In this document: piece after piece, positions 1-5,370 of the stretch
How the letters are laid out: every line of letters starts with the position of its first letter
Position numbering within the stretch: position 1 is the first letter of the stretch
DNA from: CAYPIE01 sp964410665
GTDB taxonomy: Bacteria; Planctomycetota; Planctomycetia; Gemmatales; Gemmataceae
Direction: 5' to 3'
Length of the DNA stretch: 10,841 bases
Assembly: GCA_964410665.1 (NCBI GenBank)
Contig: CAYPIE010000144.1
Location: 1 to 10,841, forward strand
Notes under the pieces: generated by a model
What the model saw: the letters and a program-made list of their open reading frames with translations, nothing else
Told to the model about the DNA's origin: nothing
The model's database searches: none
Translations under genes and position numbers: made by a program

Positions 1-31
1 TTCGGGCGGCTAGACTCTCATAACACATGGA

Positions 32-112
32 TCAGGATTTGGGGAGCAGGCCACGCCCATCATCTCCCCCGGCCGCGATCCGCAAGCCATCGGGAGCGAA
101 AGCGATCCGGTT
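32..112 (-). pseudogene. possible WD40-repeat scrap
   Basis: Directly downstream of the neighbouring minus-strand gene, in another frame, 26 codons end at TGA (34-32) and read NRIAFAPDGLRIAAGGDDGR and onward. The pattern (I/V)AFxPDGxRIAxGGDDG is the characteristic strand signature of a WD40 repeat, a family abundant in planctomycetes. There is no start codon and no second repeat within the window, so if real this is the 3' end or a degraded piece of a larger gene. It is a single short match and could be chance in GC-rich DNA. Confidence 0.3.
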
Positions 113-113
113 G

Positions 114-641
114 TCACTCGATGGCTTCCGGGTTCAGACTGAGAAGCCACGAGTCGGCACCCTTAACGCCGCTCGTCCCATCACCCAGATCAACGAACGT
201 CAGCTTCCGGGCCTCGGCCTCGATCAAGTCGCACAACTCCGCAAGTTCCCGACCTTCGGTTATGCGGTAACCGCCACTGCCCATGACCTCTACCGACCGG
301 ATGTTGTCGGGAGGGATGACCCCTTCATAGACGTACCAGAATTTCCCCTGCCCGTGCGGGTCCAGCATACGGCGATGGTTCCGACTGATGCGGTGTCGTT
401 TCCATAGATCAACCTGTCGGTGCAACTTGTCATCGGGAACCATAACAGTCAGGCGGGCCTCAGTCTTGTTGAGACACGAACCCCTCACCCATGTCTGGGC
501 GTGCGGGTTCGGCGAAGTGGTGAAGTTGGGCCCGAATACGGGGCAGTCGGCTGCTGTGCCTTGGGTTAACCCTTCACTGAGGATGCTCGGGAGGTGGAGC
601 AGAGCAGTGTAGTGGTAGAGTGAGCGGAATTGCTCGGCCAT
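114..641 (-). CDS. small protein with ADP-ribosyltransferase-like N-terminal motif
   Basis: A 175-aa protein of unknown precise function. The N-terminus reads LYHYTALLHLPSILSEGL (residues 8-25), then CPVFGPNFTTSPNPHAQTWV. The Tyr-His-Tyr-Thr strand, a helix ending in Ile-Leu-x-x-Gly, and a following strand with Thr-Thr-x-Pro resemble the NAD-binding start of the ART fold seen in KptA/DarT-type proteins; this is pattern recognition, not a search result. KTEARLTVMVP (about 57-67) would be a core strand. An upstream in-frame ATG at 701 would add 20 residues (HNRRLHNRRRL). I prefer the ATG at 641 because AGGAGA lies 6 nt upstream and the motif begins eight residues later. No signal peptide or membrane segment is seen. 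The gene stands alone. It could be a toxin-like effector, an RNA-modifying enzyme or something else with this fold. Confidence 0.65.
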   Translation of the reverse strand: MAEQFRSLYHYTALLHLPSILSEGLTQGTAADCPVFGPNFTTSPNPHAQTWVRGSCLNKTEARLTVMVPDDKLHRQVDLWKRHRISRNHRRMLDPHGQGKFWYVYEGVIPPDNIRSVEVMGSGGYRITEGRELAELCDLIEAEARKLTFVDLGDGTSGVKGADSWLLSLNPEAIE

Positions 642-647
642 GTTAAG

Positions 648-653
648 TCTCCT
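648..653 (-). promoter_or_regulatory. ribosome binding site for the ART-like gene
   Basis: On the minus strand AGGAGA precedes the ATG at 641 with a 6-nt gap. This decides the start in favour of 641 over the in-frame ATG at 701, which has no comparable site. Confidence 0.6.
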
Positions 654-677
654 GCGGTTGTGCAATCGGCGGTTGTG
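654..677. repeat. short direct repeat, 15-bp period
   Basis: GCGGTTGTG occurs at 654-662 and again at 669-677, in the presumed leader of the minus-strand gene starting at 641. If translated from the upstream ATG it gives the repeated HNRR peptide. No function is evident. Confidence 0.4.
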
Positions 678-710
678 ATTGATCTCAAACAGAGGATGCA
701 AAGTTCACGA

Positions 711-724
711 GAGATTAAAATCTC
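711..724. repeat. short inverted repeat upstream of the ART-like gene
   Basis: GAGATT-AA-AATCTC forms a 6-bp inverted repeat with a 2-bp centre, about 70 bp upstream of the ATG at 641. The centre is too short for an RNA hairpin, so an operator half-site pair is the only role it would suit. It may be chance. Confidence 0.25.
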
Positions 725-762
725 ATGTACTTGTTTAGCGGGTAGCGAGGAGAATCGGCTGA

Positions 763-930
763 GGCAGTGTCGGGTTGTTGAACGCCCGTAAGGCGGGGAA
801 GAAGGCCCGCTACGCCGCCGGGGATCACGTCGAGGTCGACGACACTTACCACCTCGGCAGCTGGCGACTCCTCAAGAAACTGGTCGCGGACCTGACCGCG
901 TCCGCCGCCGCCCGTCTGACGAAGCCGTAG
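763..930 (+). pseudogene. 3' remnant or tiny ORF, unrecognised
   Basis: A plus-strand frame open from 763 ends at TAG 928-930. From codon 781 it reads NARKAGKKARYAAGDHVEVD, DTYHLGSWRLLKKLVADLTA, then SAAARLTKP. Third positions are strongly GC-biased and the residue pattern (basic stretch, acidic turn, amphipathic helix) looks like real protein rather than noise. There is no ATG or GTG; only TTG codons at 775 and 778, without a well-placed ribosome binding site. I therefore read it as the end of a truncated gene. I do not recognise the family. Confidence 0.3.
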
Positions 931-990
931 GGCACCCGGGGACGAGTCGGGCGTTCTCACGGACGGGGCCGCGGGACTTCGTGCCGCCGT

Positions 991-1473
991 TCAACCTTCC
1001 ACGTGCCACGGCCCGGTGTGCAGGGTTTCCATGCTCAGCCGCACCACCTCGTCCGGGGAGTACCGCCACACCCGTTCCGGGTCCACCCCCATGCACCGGT
1101 AGTACCCTTCCCGCGAGCAGAACATCTGCACCACCCCGTCGAAGACCACGTCCCCGGACATCTCCACCCAGGCGTGCAGGAAGTACCACCCCGACCCGCC
1201 GAGCAACATGCCGTGGCAGAGGACGGGCCCGGCGGCCCTGTGGTGGCCAGCGTAGTCGAAAGCCCTCGAAAAGCACCGCTTGTGGTAGATCCTGCCGGGA
1301 GACGTGCCCTCCCGGAGGGGTGCGGCCACCTCCACCTCGCACTCGGCCAGCAGGCGCTTGAAGCCGTGGCGGTAGCGGCGGGGCTTCGACTGCGGGGCGT
1401 TCACGGGTGGCCTCCCGGGGTTGGCGGACGCCACCGACGCAACCGTCGGCGGTGCCGGCACGATCGTGTTCAC
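991..1473 (-). CDS. hypothetical protein with transglutaminase/cysteine-protease-like Cys-His-Asp pattern
   Basis: A 160-aa protein beginning with GTG. A proline-rich N-terminal stretch (about 1-33) precedes a compact domain. Key residues in order are Cys67 (YHKRCFSRAF), Cys86-His87-Gly (VLCHGM), His100 in HAWVEM, Asp112 in VVFDG, then an E-x-Y-Y element (SREGYYRCMG). A Cys at a helix start, then HAWVE and a strand-borne Asp, is the usual arrangement in transglutaminase-like and related papain-fold proteins, where Cys, His and Asp form the catalytic triad. Function here is inferred only from that pattern. The start is well supported: GGAGGTGA lies 4 nt before the GTG, and the GTG overlaps the stop of an upstream small ORF (GTGA), implying translational coupling. 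Codon use is very GC-rich, unlike the sequence to the right of 1590. No membrane segment is seen. Confidence 0.65.
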   Translation of the reverse strand: MNTIVPAPPTVASVASANPGRPPVNAPQSKPRRYRHGFKRLLAECEVEVAAPLREGTSPGRIYHKRCFSRAFDYAGHHRAAGPVLCHGMLLGGSGWYFLHAWVEMSGDVVFDGVVQMFCSREGYYRCMGVDPERVWRYSPDEVVRLSMETLHTGPWHVEG

Positions 1474-1553
1474 GAAATCACCTCCAGAGCTACCCTCCCG
1501 GCGTCACCGCCGGTGGCCTCGGTTACCAGTCGGGCGGCCAGCTCTCTGCGCAT
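1470..1553 (-). CDS. 27-aa ORF translationally coupled to the downstream gene
   Basis: An ATG at 1553 opens a 27-codon frame starting MRRELAARLVTEATGGDAGR and ending EVIS. Its TGA (1472-1470) overlaps the GTG start of the next minus-strand gene in a 4-base GTGA junction, the classic arrangement for termination-reinitiation. The frame continues upstream without a start to a TAG at 1580-1578 and shares the GC-rich codon bias of its neighbour. It may be a true leader peptide, or the surviving 3' end of a longer gene cut at the composition break near 1590. The peptide itself is not recognised. Confidence 0.4.
   Translation of the reverse strand: MRRELAARLVTEATGGDAGRVALEVIS
1478..1485 (-). promoter_or_regulatory. 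strong Shine-Dalgarno deciding a GTG start
   Basis: GGAGGTGA on the minus strand lies inside the last codons of the 27-aa ORF, 4 nt upstream of the GTG at 1473. It is the best ribosome binding site in the window and fixes the start of the Cys-His-Asp protein. Confidence 0.8.
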
Positions 1554-1589
1554 GGCCTTCGGCGGGCCGGTGCTGCTCTACCTCTCTTA

Positions 1590-2099
1590 AGTGGCGTGCA
1601 ATCGATTGATCATGACAATAGGGGGGATTTTTTTTGGAAGATTCGCGAGGAGCTCAGAAACGCAAAGACGATGCAAGTCGGCATTGGCAAATGAATACGT
1701 ATCGGATTTTGTAAACGAAAAATTTTTCCTCGAGGCCCATCCGACCAACCCAAACAATCACCATGGGGGAAGCCTGGCGAAGAGAGCAGCCGTGCTTCCC
1801 GATATATCGAAGGGAATTGTCGTTGCGCGCGTATATGACTGAAGTGGTAGCGAGCCCGCGAATTCGCGACAACGGGACGAAAATTTTTTACAAAAGAACG
1901 AGGTTGATCATCAAGAAGAGGGAGCGAAGGTTGCCCCAGTGGTCAACCTTCAAAACGGAAACTTATGATCAAACTCTAGAATTTTTGAGAGGTTGAATAG
2001 AATCCGCAAACTCTAGAATTACCGAGAGGTTGCATAGAATGCGGAATTTCACAGCCTCTCTTCCCGCTATGTGGACTGCCGCTTGAGAGCAGTAGCACG
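1590..2099. other. AT-richer stretch without a convincing gene
   Basis: This stretch opens with the 10-bp palindrome CAATCGATTG (1599-1608), overlapping TGATCA, then a G-run followed by eight T (1629-1636 region). Open frames at 1591-1842 and 1763-1996 on the plus strand have no ribosome binding site and no recognisable protein features. It ends with a 37-bp tandem duplication. It probably contains the promoter of the 2100-2861 gene, but I cannot point to clear -35/-10 boxes. Decayed coding sequence is possible. Confidence 0.5.
1970..2043. repeat. two tandem copies of a 37-bp unit
   Basis: Copies at 1970-2006 and 2007-2043 are identical at 32 of 37 positions. Both begin CAAACTCTAGAATT and share GAGAGGTTG and ATAGAAT; the differences are TTT/ACC, A/C and C/G. 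The units abut with no spacer. They lie 56 bp upstream of the GTG at 2100, so they may be a duplicated operator or protein-binding site, or a simple slippage duplication. The second copy contains the small inverted repeat GCAT-AGA-ATGC. Confidence 0.75.
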
Positions 2100-2861
2100 G
2101 TGGATCTCAGCCACGGCATAGCGCAGTTCCACAAAAGCCGTATCAGCGCAAACCAGATAGCCGAAGACCTTTGGGGCAAGCTGAATGGAGAAGGGACTGG
2201 GATAAGTGCTGGCCAGTATGAATTATTGTGTTTCGATATGATACCGTTCAATCAAAACCCTTTTTCTTCACAAGAGCTCACGGACAAAGACCAGAGTGCA
2301 GACGCCCGCTACGTGAAAAAATTCACCAGTGTGATCGACGCACTTCCAGCGTATAGTTGTATATTCAAAGGAAATTCCGTACACAGTGCCCTCAGTGATG
2401 TGGTCGAAGGAATTATCGCAGGCTTTGGCCCCGCCGGTCGAAAAGGCTTCATCGTAAATCGCGACGCGAATGGAGGCCTTCCTGTTCGTGACTTGGAGAA
2501 ATACACATACGGTGACCTTGGTGGATGCATGCTGTTCAAGCCGAAATGCTCCGAGGCTCGTAGAGAACTCCTCGAGCGACACTGGTTGGGAATGAAAAAG
2601 AAGCACTTGGAAAAGTGCGCCCAAAGAGCTCGCGACGGAAAAAAGGAGGGTCACGGAGTGTATGCGATTGCATTGGGGGCGGAGCGTGCACAGGTGGTAT
2701 TCGCAGCAATCCTTCGTCAAGACGAGCCCGAAGCCAAGAACAAGAAACCCCTTTTCAATTACCTTTTATGTGATGAGAGCCTCGCAAACGCTCTCATCGC
2801 TCTCATAGATGCCTACCTAGGGGAAAAAGATCGCCAGGAACTGCTTGCGTTCTTGGAATGA
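2100..2861 (+). CDS. orphan hypothetical protein, weak SorC/DeoR sugar-sensor-like C-terminus
   Basis: A soluble 253-aa protein with no signal peptide or membrane helix; I do not recognise it with confidence. The C-terminal half has an order of short patterns resembling the effector-binding domain of SorC-type regulators: YGDLGG (137-142), GVYAIALGAERAQVVFAAIL (186-205) and YLLCDESLANALI (221-233, where SorC proteins have an LITDE-x-A-x-x-LL motif). This resemblance is from memory and weak. No helix-turn-helix is visible, and the frame stays open upstream to 2001 without ATG, GTG or TTG, so the GTG at 2100 may be a forced choice and the gene may have lost its 5' end. Only a weak GAGAG-type sequence precedes the GTG. 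The gene converges on the recombinase with a 9-bp gap. Its composition is lower in GC than the DNA left of 1590. Confidence 0.6.
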   Translation: MDLSHGIAQFHKSRISANQIAEDLWGKLNGEGTGISAGQYELLCFDMIPFNQNPFSSQELTDKDQSADARYVKKFTSVIDALPAYSCIFKGNSVHSALSDVVEGIIAGFGPAGRKGFIVNRDANGGLPVRDLEKYTYGDLGGCMLFKPKCSEARRELLERHWLGMKKKHLEKCAQRARDGKKEGHGVYAIALGAERAQVVFAAILRQDEPEAKNKKPLFNYLLCDESLANALIALIDAYLGEKDRQELLAFLE

Positions 2862-2870
2862 CCACTGCGC

Positions 2871-3980
2871 TCAGATGGGCACACTGTGGCTGGCACTCTG
2901 ACGGGTGCTCACCCGACGTTTATCGTAGATCTGCGTTGTCGTCACTTGCTTGTGCCCAAGGAGTTGCTGCACTTTGCGGATGTCTTCGCCGGCATCCAGA
3001 AGAAGCGTCGCGGTTGTCGCCCGTAAGCTGTGCACGGTGAAAATACATCGCTTTGGCGCTTTGTCGCTCAAAGGATCGTCTTCTTCCCGATGGATCATCG
3101 CTCCGGGAAGTTGTTCGAGGTAGCTCGTGAGCAGCCGGTTCATCCCGCGGACGGAAAAGTGCCGGTTTGCCAGTCGCGTCCTCGTTTGTGGTCCCGTTCG
3201 TGGGCGAAACAACGGACCACGAACGAGCCCAGCGGATTCGATGTAGTGACGAATGCTTTGTGCTGCCTGGAAGTGCACCCCGATCGTACGGCGCGTGTTG
3301 CCTTTCTCGTTTAACCTTAATCTCGGGTCCTCCTCACTCCAGTGAAAATCGCTCACGTTGAGGCGACAGCCAGTCGCGATCCGAATTCCCAAAAACAAAT
3401 AGGTATCAATGATGGCTCGGTCGCGTATGTCCAAGATCTCCTCGCTCGAGGGACTCGCGCGCAGCCGTCGGGCTTGGGCCAGAGTCAGCGCTTTGGTGTC
3501 ATAAACAGGGTCGCAGCTTTCGCGGCCAATGAACTGGCTGTTCGCAGGATCGGGCACATTAATGGGCAAGCGCAATTCGATGGCACATTCCCGCATGAAT
3601 TTGAAAAACGCCGAAACCGCGCAGATTCGATGGTTGCGGGTTGCTGGGGCAAAACCCTCTTCGATGAGCGCGTCGCGGTATGCTTGCACGTCCGCCACCG
3701 TGACCTCGAGTAGCTCCGAGCAGTTCTGCGGCCATTCGATCTTGAGCCACTGCACAAAATGCATCACGCTCTGCCGATAGCTTCGCTGTGTGTGTTTGCT
3801 CGGTCGACGGCTGACCCATCGGTCGAACATTTGGTCCACGGCCAGAGTAAACGATTCGACGCGCTTGGCGACCTCGGGCGTCGACTGGCCATGCAGAATT
3901 GGAAGCAGCAGTTCTAGGGAGTCCGTTCGCGGGCCGTCCTCGACCAGTTCCGCATCCGTAATCTTGGGTACGTTTGTCAT
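2871..3980 (-). CDS. tyrosine recombinase/integrase (XerC/D-like)
   Basis: A 369-aa site-specific recombinase of the phage-integrase family, which cuts and rejoins DNA through a 3'-phosphotyrosine. The N-terminal SAM-like core-binding domain spans about 45-135 (HTQRSYRQSVMHFVQWL; NHRICAVSAFFKFMRE) and the catalytic domain about 165-360. All catalytic residues are present: Arg206 (TGCRLNVSDF), Lys226 (NEKGNTRR), His317 and Arg320 (HSLRATTATLLLDAG), His343 (LLGHKQ) and the nucleophile Tyr352 (IYDKR). Length is normal to slightly long, with about 45 extra N-terminal residues. The ATG at 3980 is chosen; an in-frame TTG at 4031 would add 17 residues but has no good ribosome binding site, and neither does the ATG. 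It looks functional and would be the integrase of the surrounding segment, though an Xer-like or integron-unrelated orphan recombinase cannot be excluded. Confidence 0.93.
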   Translation of the reverse strand: MTNVPKITDAELVEDGPRTDSLELLLPILHGQSTPEVAKRVESFTLAVDQMFDRWVSRRPSKHTQRSYRQSVMHFVQWLKIEWPQNCSELLEVTVADVQAYRDALIEEGFAPATRNHRICAVSAFFKFMRECAIELRLPINVPDPANSQFIGRESCDPVYDTKALTLAQARRLRASPSSEEILDIRDRAIIDTYLFLGIRIATGCRLNVSDFHWSEEDPRLRLNEKGNTRRTIGVHFQAAQSIRHYIESAGLVRGPLFRPRTGPQTRTRLANRHFSVRGMNRLLTSYLEQLPGAMIHREEDDPLSDKAPKRCIFTVHSLRATTATLLLDAGEDIRKVQQLLGHKQVTTTQIYDKRRVSTRQSASHSVPI

Positions 3981-4014
3981 GAATGGGACTCGGAGAGGGG
4001 TTTGTTGCTGACGG

Positions 4015-4080
4015 TCACTCAGTTCCGACAAATTTAGTTATCGGCTCCGAGTACACCACAAAATAGATCTTCTTGGCCAT
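4015..4080 (-). CDS. 21-codon ORF upstream of the recombinase
   Basis: An ATG at 4080 starts MAKKIYFVVYSEP and ends at TGA 4017-4015. The N-terminus looks like a natural protein start (basic residues followed by a hydrophobic beta strand). It sits 34 bp before the recombinase ATG and overlaps, in another frame, the alternative TTG start at 4031. It could be a leader ORF or the surviving start of a gene replaced by the recombinase. Chance is a real alternative at this length. Confidence 0.25.
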   Translation of the reverse strand: MAKKIYFVVYSEPITKFVGTE

Positions 4081-4181
4081 ACCATTCTCATCATGTTTTC
4101 GGTGTTTAAATGAGAGGATGACTCACGTATTCAAGCAAAAGCCATACCCGCTCGGATTGATAATAATTAAATTTTTATAGG

Positions 4182-4201
4182 TTTGGTCGGGATTTGGTCG
4201 G
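4182..4201. repeat. direct repeat of TTTGGTCGG, 11-bp period
   Basis: TTTGGTCGG is present at 4182-4190 and 4193-4201, next to the AT-rich stretch that ends at about 4179. Two adjacent sites on one helical face (11-bp spacing) suit protein binding. This is suggestive only. Confidence 0.5.
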
Positions 4202-4241
4202 CTGCCAATTCCCCGCGAAAAGCCAACAGCCCCATCCACCA

Positions 4242-4265
4242 CTCGCATCGCTTCGCTCATGCGAG
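4242..4265. repeat. 7-bp inverted repeat CTCGCAT/ATGCGAG
   Basis: CTCGCAT (4242-4248) and ATGCGAG (4259-4265) form a perfect stem around a 10-nt loop. No T-run follows on either strand, so it is not a Rho-independent terminator. It may be a dispersed repeat element. Confidence 0.5.
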
Positions 4266-4428
4266 CCCCACTGCGGTGAACGACACTTTTGCTGGCTCAA
4301 GCTCCCCACCCCAAAACCGCTGCCAAGCGACCCCCAACGACCCCACCGCACAAACCCCACGATCGCTTGTCATCGTTTTTGCCTTCGGCTCCACCACCGG
4401 CCAGCAACCGCGTCGTTCTTGTTCACCG

Positions 4429-4479
4429 TTTTTTTCCGCTTTGCCCCCCTCCGAGAGTGAGGGGGCAAAGGGAAAAAAA
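4429..4479. repeat. long imperfect palindrome, about 21-bp stem
   Basis: The outer arms are T7CC (4429-4437) and GGA7 (4471-4479). The inner arms are CTTTGCCCCCCTC (4439-4451) and GAGGGGGCAAAG (4459-4470). The loop is CGAGAGT, with one bulged G (4438) and one extra C in the left arm. The T-run is within the 5' arm and the A-run within the 3' arm on either strand, so this is not a typical terminator (stem followed by U-tract). It ends 50 bp before the ArdC-like ATG. It may be a REP-like or MITE-like dispersed palindrome or a cruciform-forming site. Confidence 0.7.
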
Positions 4480-4517
4480 TTGCCGCAGGCAGCCCCGATT
4501 TGAGCAACGCGACAATC

Positions 4518-4523
4518 AAGGTG
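4518..4523 (+). promoter_or_regulatory. ribosome binding site for the ArdC-like gene
   Basis: AAGGTG lies 6 nt upstream of the ATG at 4530 and favours that start over the in-frame TTG at 4500, which would add 10 residues. Confidence 0.5.
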
Positions 4524-4529
4524 CATGTG

Positions 4530-5366
4530 ATGAACAAGGACAAATTGAGCAGAAAGGACCAACGCGAAAAATTAATACGAATGACAGATGAGGCAATCGA
4601 AAGCCTTTGCCAATCGCTGGAGGAGGGAAAAAGCCAAGAGCTTGAAAACTATCTTGCTGTCATGGCGCGCTTCCCGAGATACAGCTTTCGAAACATTCTA
4701 TTGATCATTGACCAAATGCCAGACGCCCAATACGTCATGGGGTACAAGGCATGGCAATTGATCGGCCGCTGCGTGCGAAAAGGTGAAAAAGGTATCCGAA
4801 TCTTTGCACCCATGCGGTACAAGGACCAGGGCGAGAACAATGCCGAGCGGGCACGAAAAAACGGCCAACATGAAGATGAAGAAAACATATTCTTTCGGCC
4901 TATCTGCGTGTTCGACATCTCCCAGACCGAAGGGGAACCACTGCCCGCTATCGACAAGGTATATGGAGAGCCCGGCCCATTGCTTCATCGCTTGATGGAA
5001 TTTGCCGCGTCAAAAGGAATCAGCGTTACGCACTCGCCCGATTTGGACTCGTTCGGAGTTTCCAAGGGGGGCTGCATTGAGATTCGAAGCGACCTCGAAC
5101 CGGGTCATGAATTCCATGTCCTCGTGCACGAAATCGCCCACGAGATGATGCATGCTCGTGGACCACGACAAGCCCGGACAAAAGCCCAAGTGGAAACGGA
5201 AGCCGAGGCCGTGGCCTTTGTCGTGAGCAAAGCCGCTGGGCTTCACAACGGGAATGCTTCGCGCGATTACATCCACATGTGGGATGGCGATAAAGACACT
5301 CTTACCAAGGCCCTGGCCGGAGTGCAAAAAACGGCGGCAGAGATTACCTTCGCGGTATTGCATTGA
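4530..5366 (+). CDS. ArdC-like antirestriction protein with metallopeptidase domain
   Basis: A 278-aa cytoplasmic protein with the ArdC layout. The N-terminal ssDNA-binding domain (about 10-135) contains YSFRNILLIIDQMPDAQYVM (51-70), then GYKAWQLIGRCVRKGEKGI and VFDISQTEGEPLP. The C-terminal zinc-metallopeptidase-like domain (about 150-270) has H200-E-I-A-H204 in LVHEIAHEMMH and downstream acidic residues (VETEAEAVAF, 221-230) suitable as a third ligand. In characterised ArdC proteins the N-terminal domain binds ssDNA and the protein protects incoming plasmid DNA from host restriction. Length is close to the usual 290-320 aa and the key residues are intact. It is usually found on conjugative plasmids and integrative elements; here it has no conjugation neighbours. 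Its stop is followed almost at once by a truncated host gene on the other strand. The start is set at ATG 4530 by an AAGGTG site; TTG 4500 is possible. Confidence 0.9.
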   Translation: MNKDKLSRKDQREKLIRMTDEAIESLCQSLEEGKSQELENYLAVMARFPRYSFRNILLIIDQMPDAQYVMGYKAWQLIGRCVRKGEKGIRIFAPMRYKDQGENNAERARKNGQHEDEENIFFRPICVFDISQTEGEPLPAIDKVYGEPGPLLHRLMEFAASKGISVTHSPDLDSFGVSKGGCIEIRSDLEPGHEFHVLVHEIAHEMMHARGPRQARTKAQVETEAEAVAFVVSKAAGLHNGNASRDYIHMWDGDKDTLTKALAGVQKTAAEITFAVLH

Positions 5367-5370
5367 TTCA

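Larger units (their letters stand above)
3981..4529. other. repeat- and palindrome-rich intergenic region between recombinase and ArdC-like gene
   Basis: This region separates two divergently oriented genes and must hold both their promoters; I cannot assign clear boxes. The left third is AT-rich (TAATAATTAAATTTTTATA near 4161-4179). It is followed by a doubled TTTGGTCGG, a 7-bp inverted repeat at 4242-4265, a C/A-rich stretch, and a long imperfect palindrome at 4429-4479. Such clustering next to an integrase is where an attachment site or recombinase binding sites could lie, but no core site can be identified. Frames across 4175-4560 are shadows with low-complexity protein. Confidence 0.5.
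1590..5370. mobile_element. probable transferred or mobile segment with tyrosine recombinase and ArdC-like gene
   Basis: The segment differs from the GC-rich DNA on its left: composition drops sharply at about 1590, where a run of T appears. It carries two genes typical of mobile DNA, a tyrosine recombinase and an ArdC-like antirestriction protein, plus an orphan gene and repeat-rich spacers. Its right limit is placed within about 10 bp after the ArdC stop (5366), because the minus strand there changes abruptly into the truncated end of a DAO-family oxidoreductase. I found no convincing flanking direct repeats; only ATTGAT is shared near both ends (about 1603 and 5359), too short to count. 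No relaxase, replication protein or tRNA is present. It could be an integrated-element remnant or several separate events. Boundaries are approximate. Confidence 0.45.

Noticed and set aside
1003..1590. 195-codon plus-strand frame over the Cys-His-Asp gene
   Set aside because: The minus-strand gene has a strong Shine-Dalgarno, a coupled start and a coherent domain; the plus frame is low-complexity His/Pro/Arg-rich shadow.
1591..1996. Two overlapping plus-strand ORFs (83 and 77 codons)
   Set aside because: Neither has a ribosome binding site, a convincing start or recognisable features, and they overlap in different frames; kept only as a note on the intergenic stretch.
1970..2043. CRISPR array
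   Set aside because: Only two repeat units that abut directly with no spacer, and no cas gene nearby.
2268..2720. 150-codon minus-strand frame across the orphan gene
   Set aside because: The plus-strand frame is longer, ends neatly 9 bp from the recombinase stop and has balanced protein composition; the minus frame is Phe/Ser/Cys-rich shadow.
4429..4479. Rho-independent terminator
   Set aside because: The stem is strong, but no U-tract follows on either strand; the T- and A-runs belong to the stem itself.
4175..4562. Several frames of 60-106 codons on both strands in the intergenic region
   Set aside because: Low-complexity Pro/Thr/Ser-rich or Gly/Trp-rich translations over a repeat-rich spacer, with no start signals.
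1590..5370. Flanking direct repeats marking exact element ends
   Set aside because: Only ATTGAT is shared near both candidate ends, which is expected by chance.
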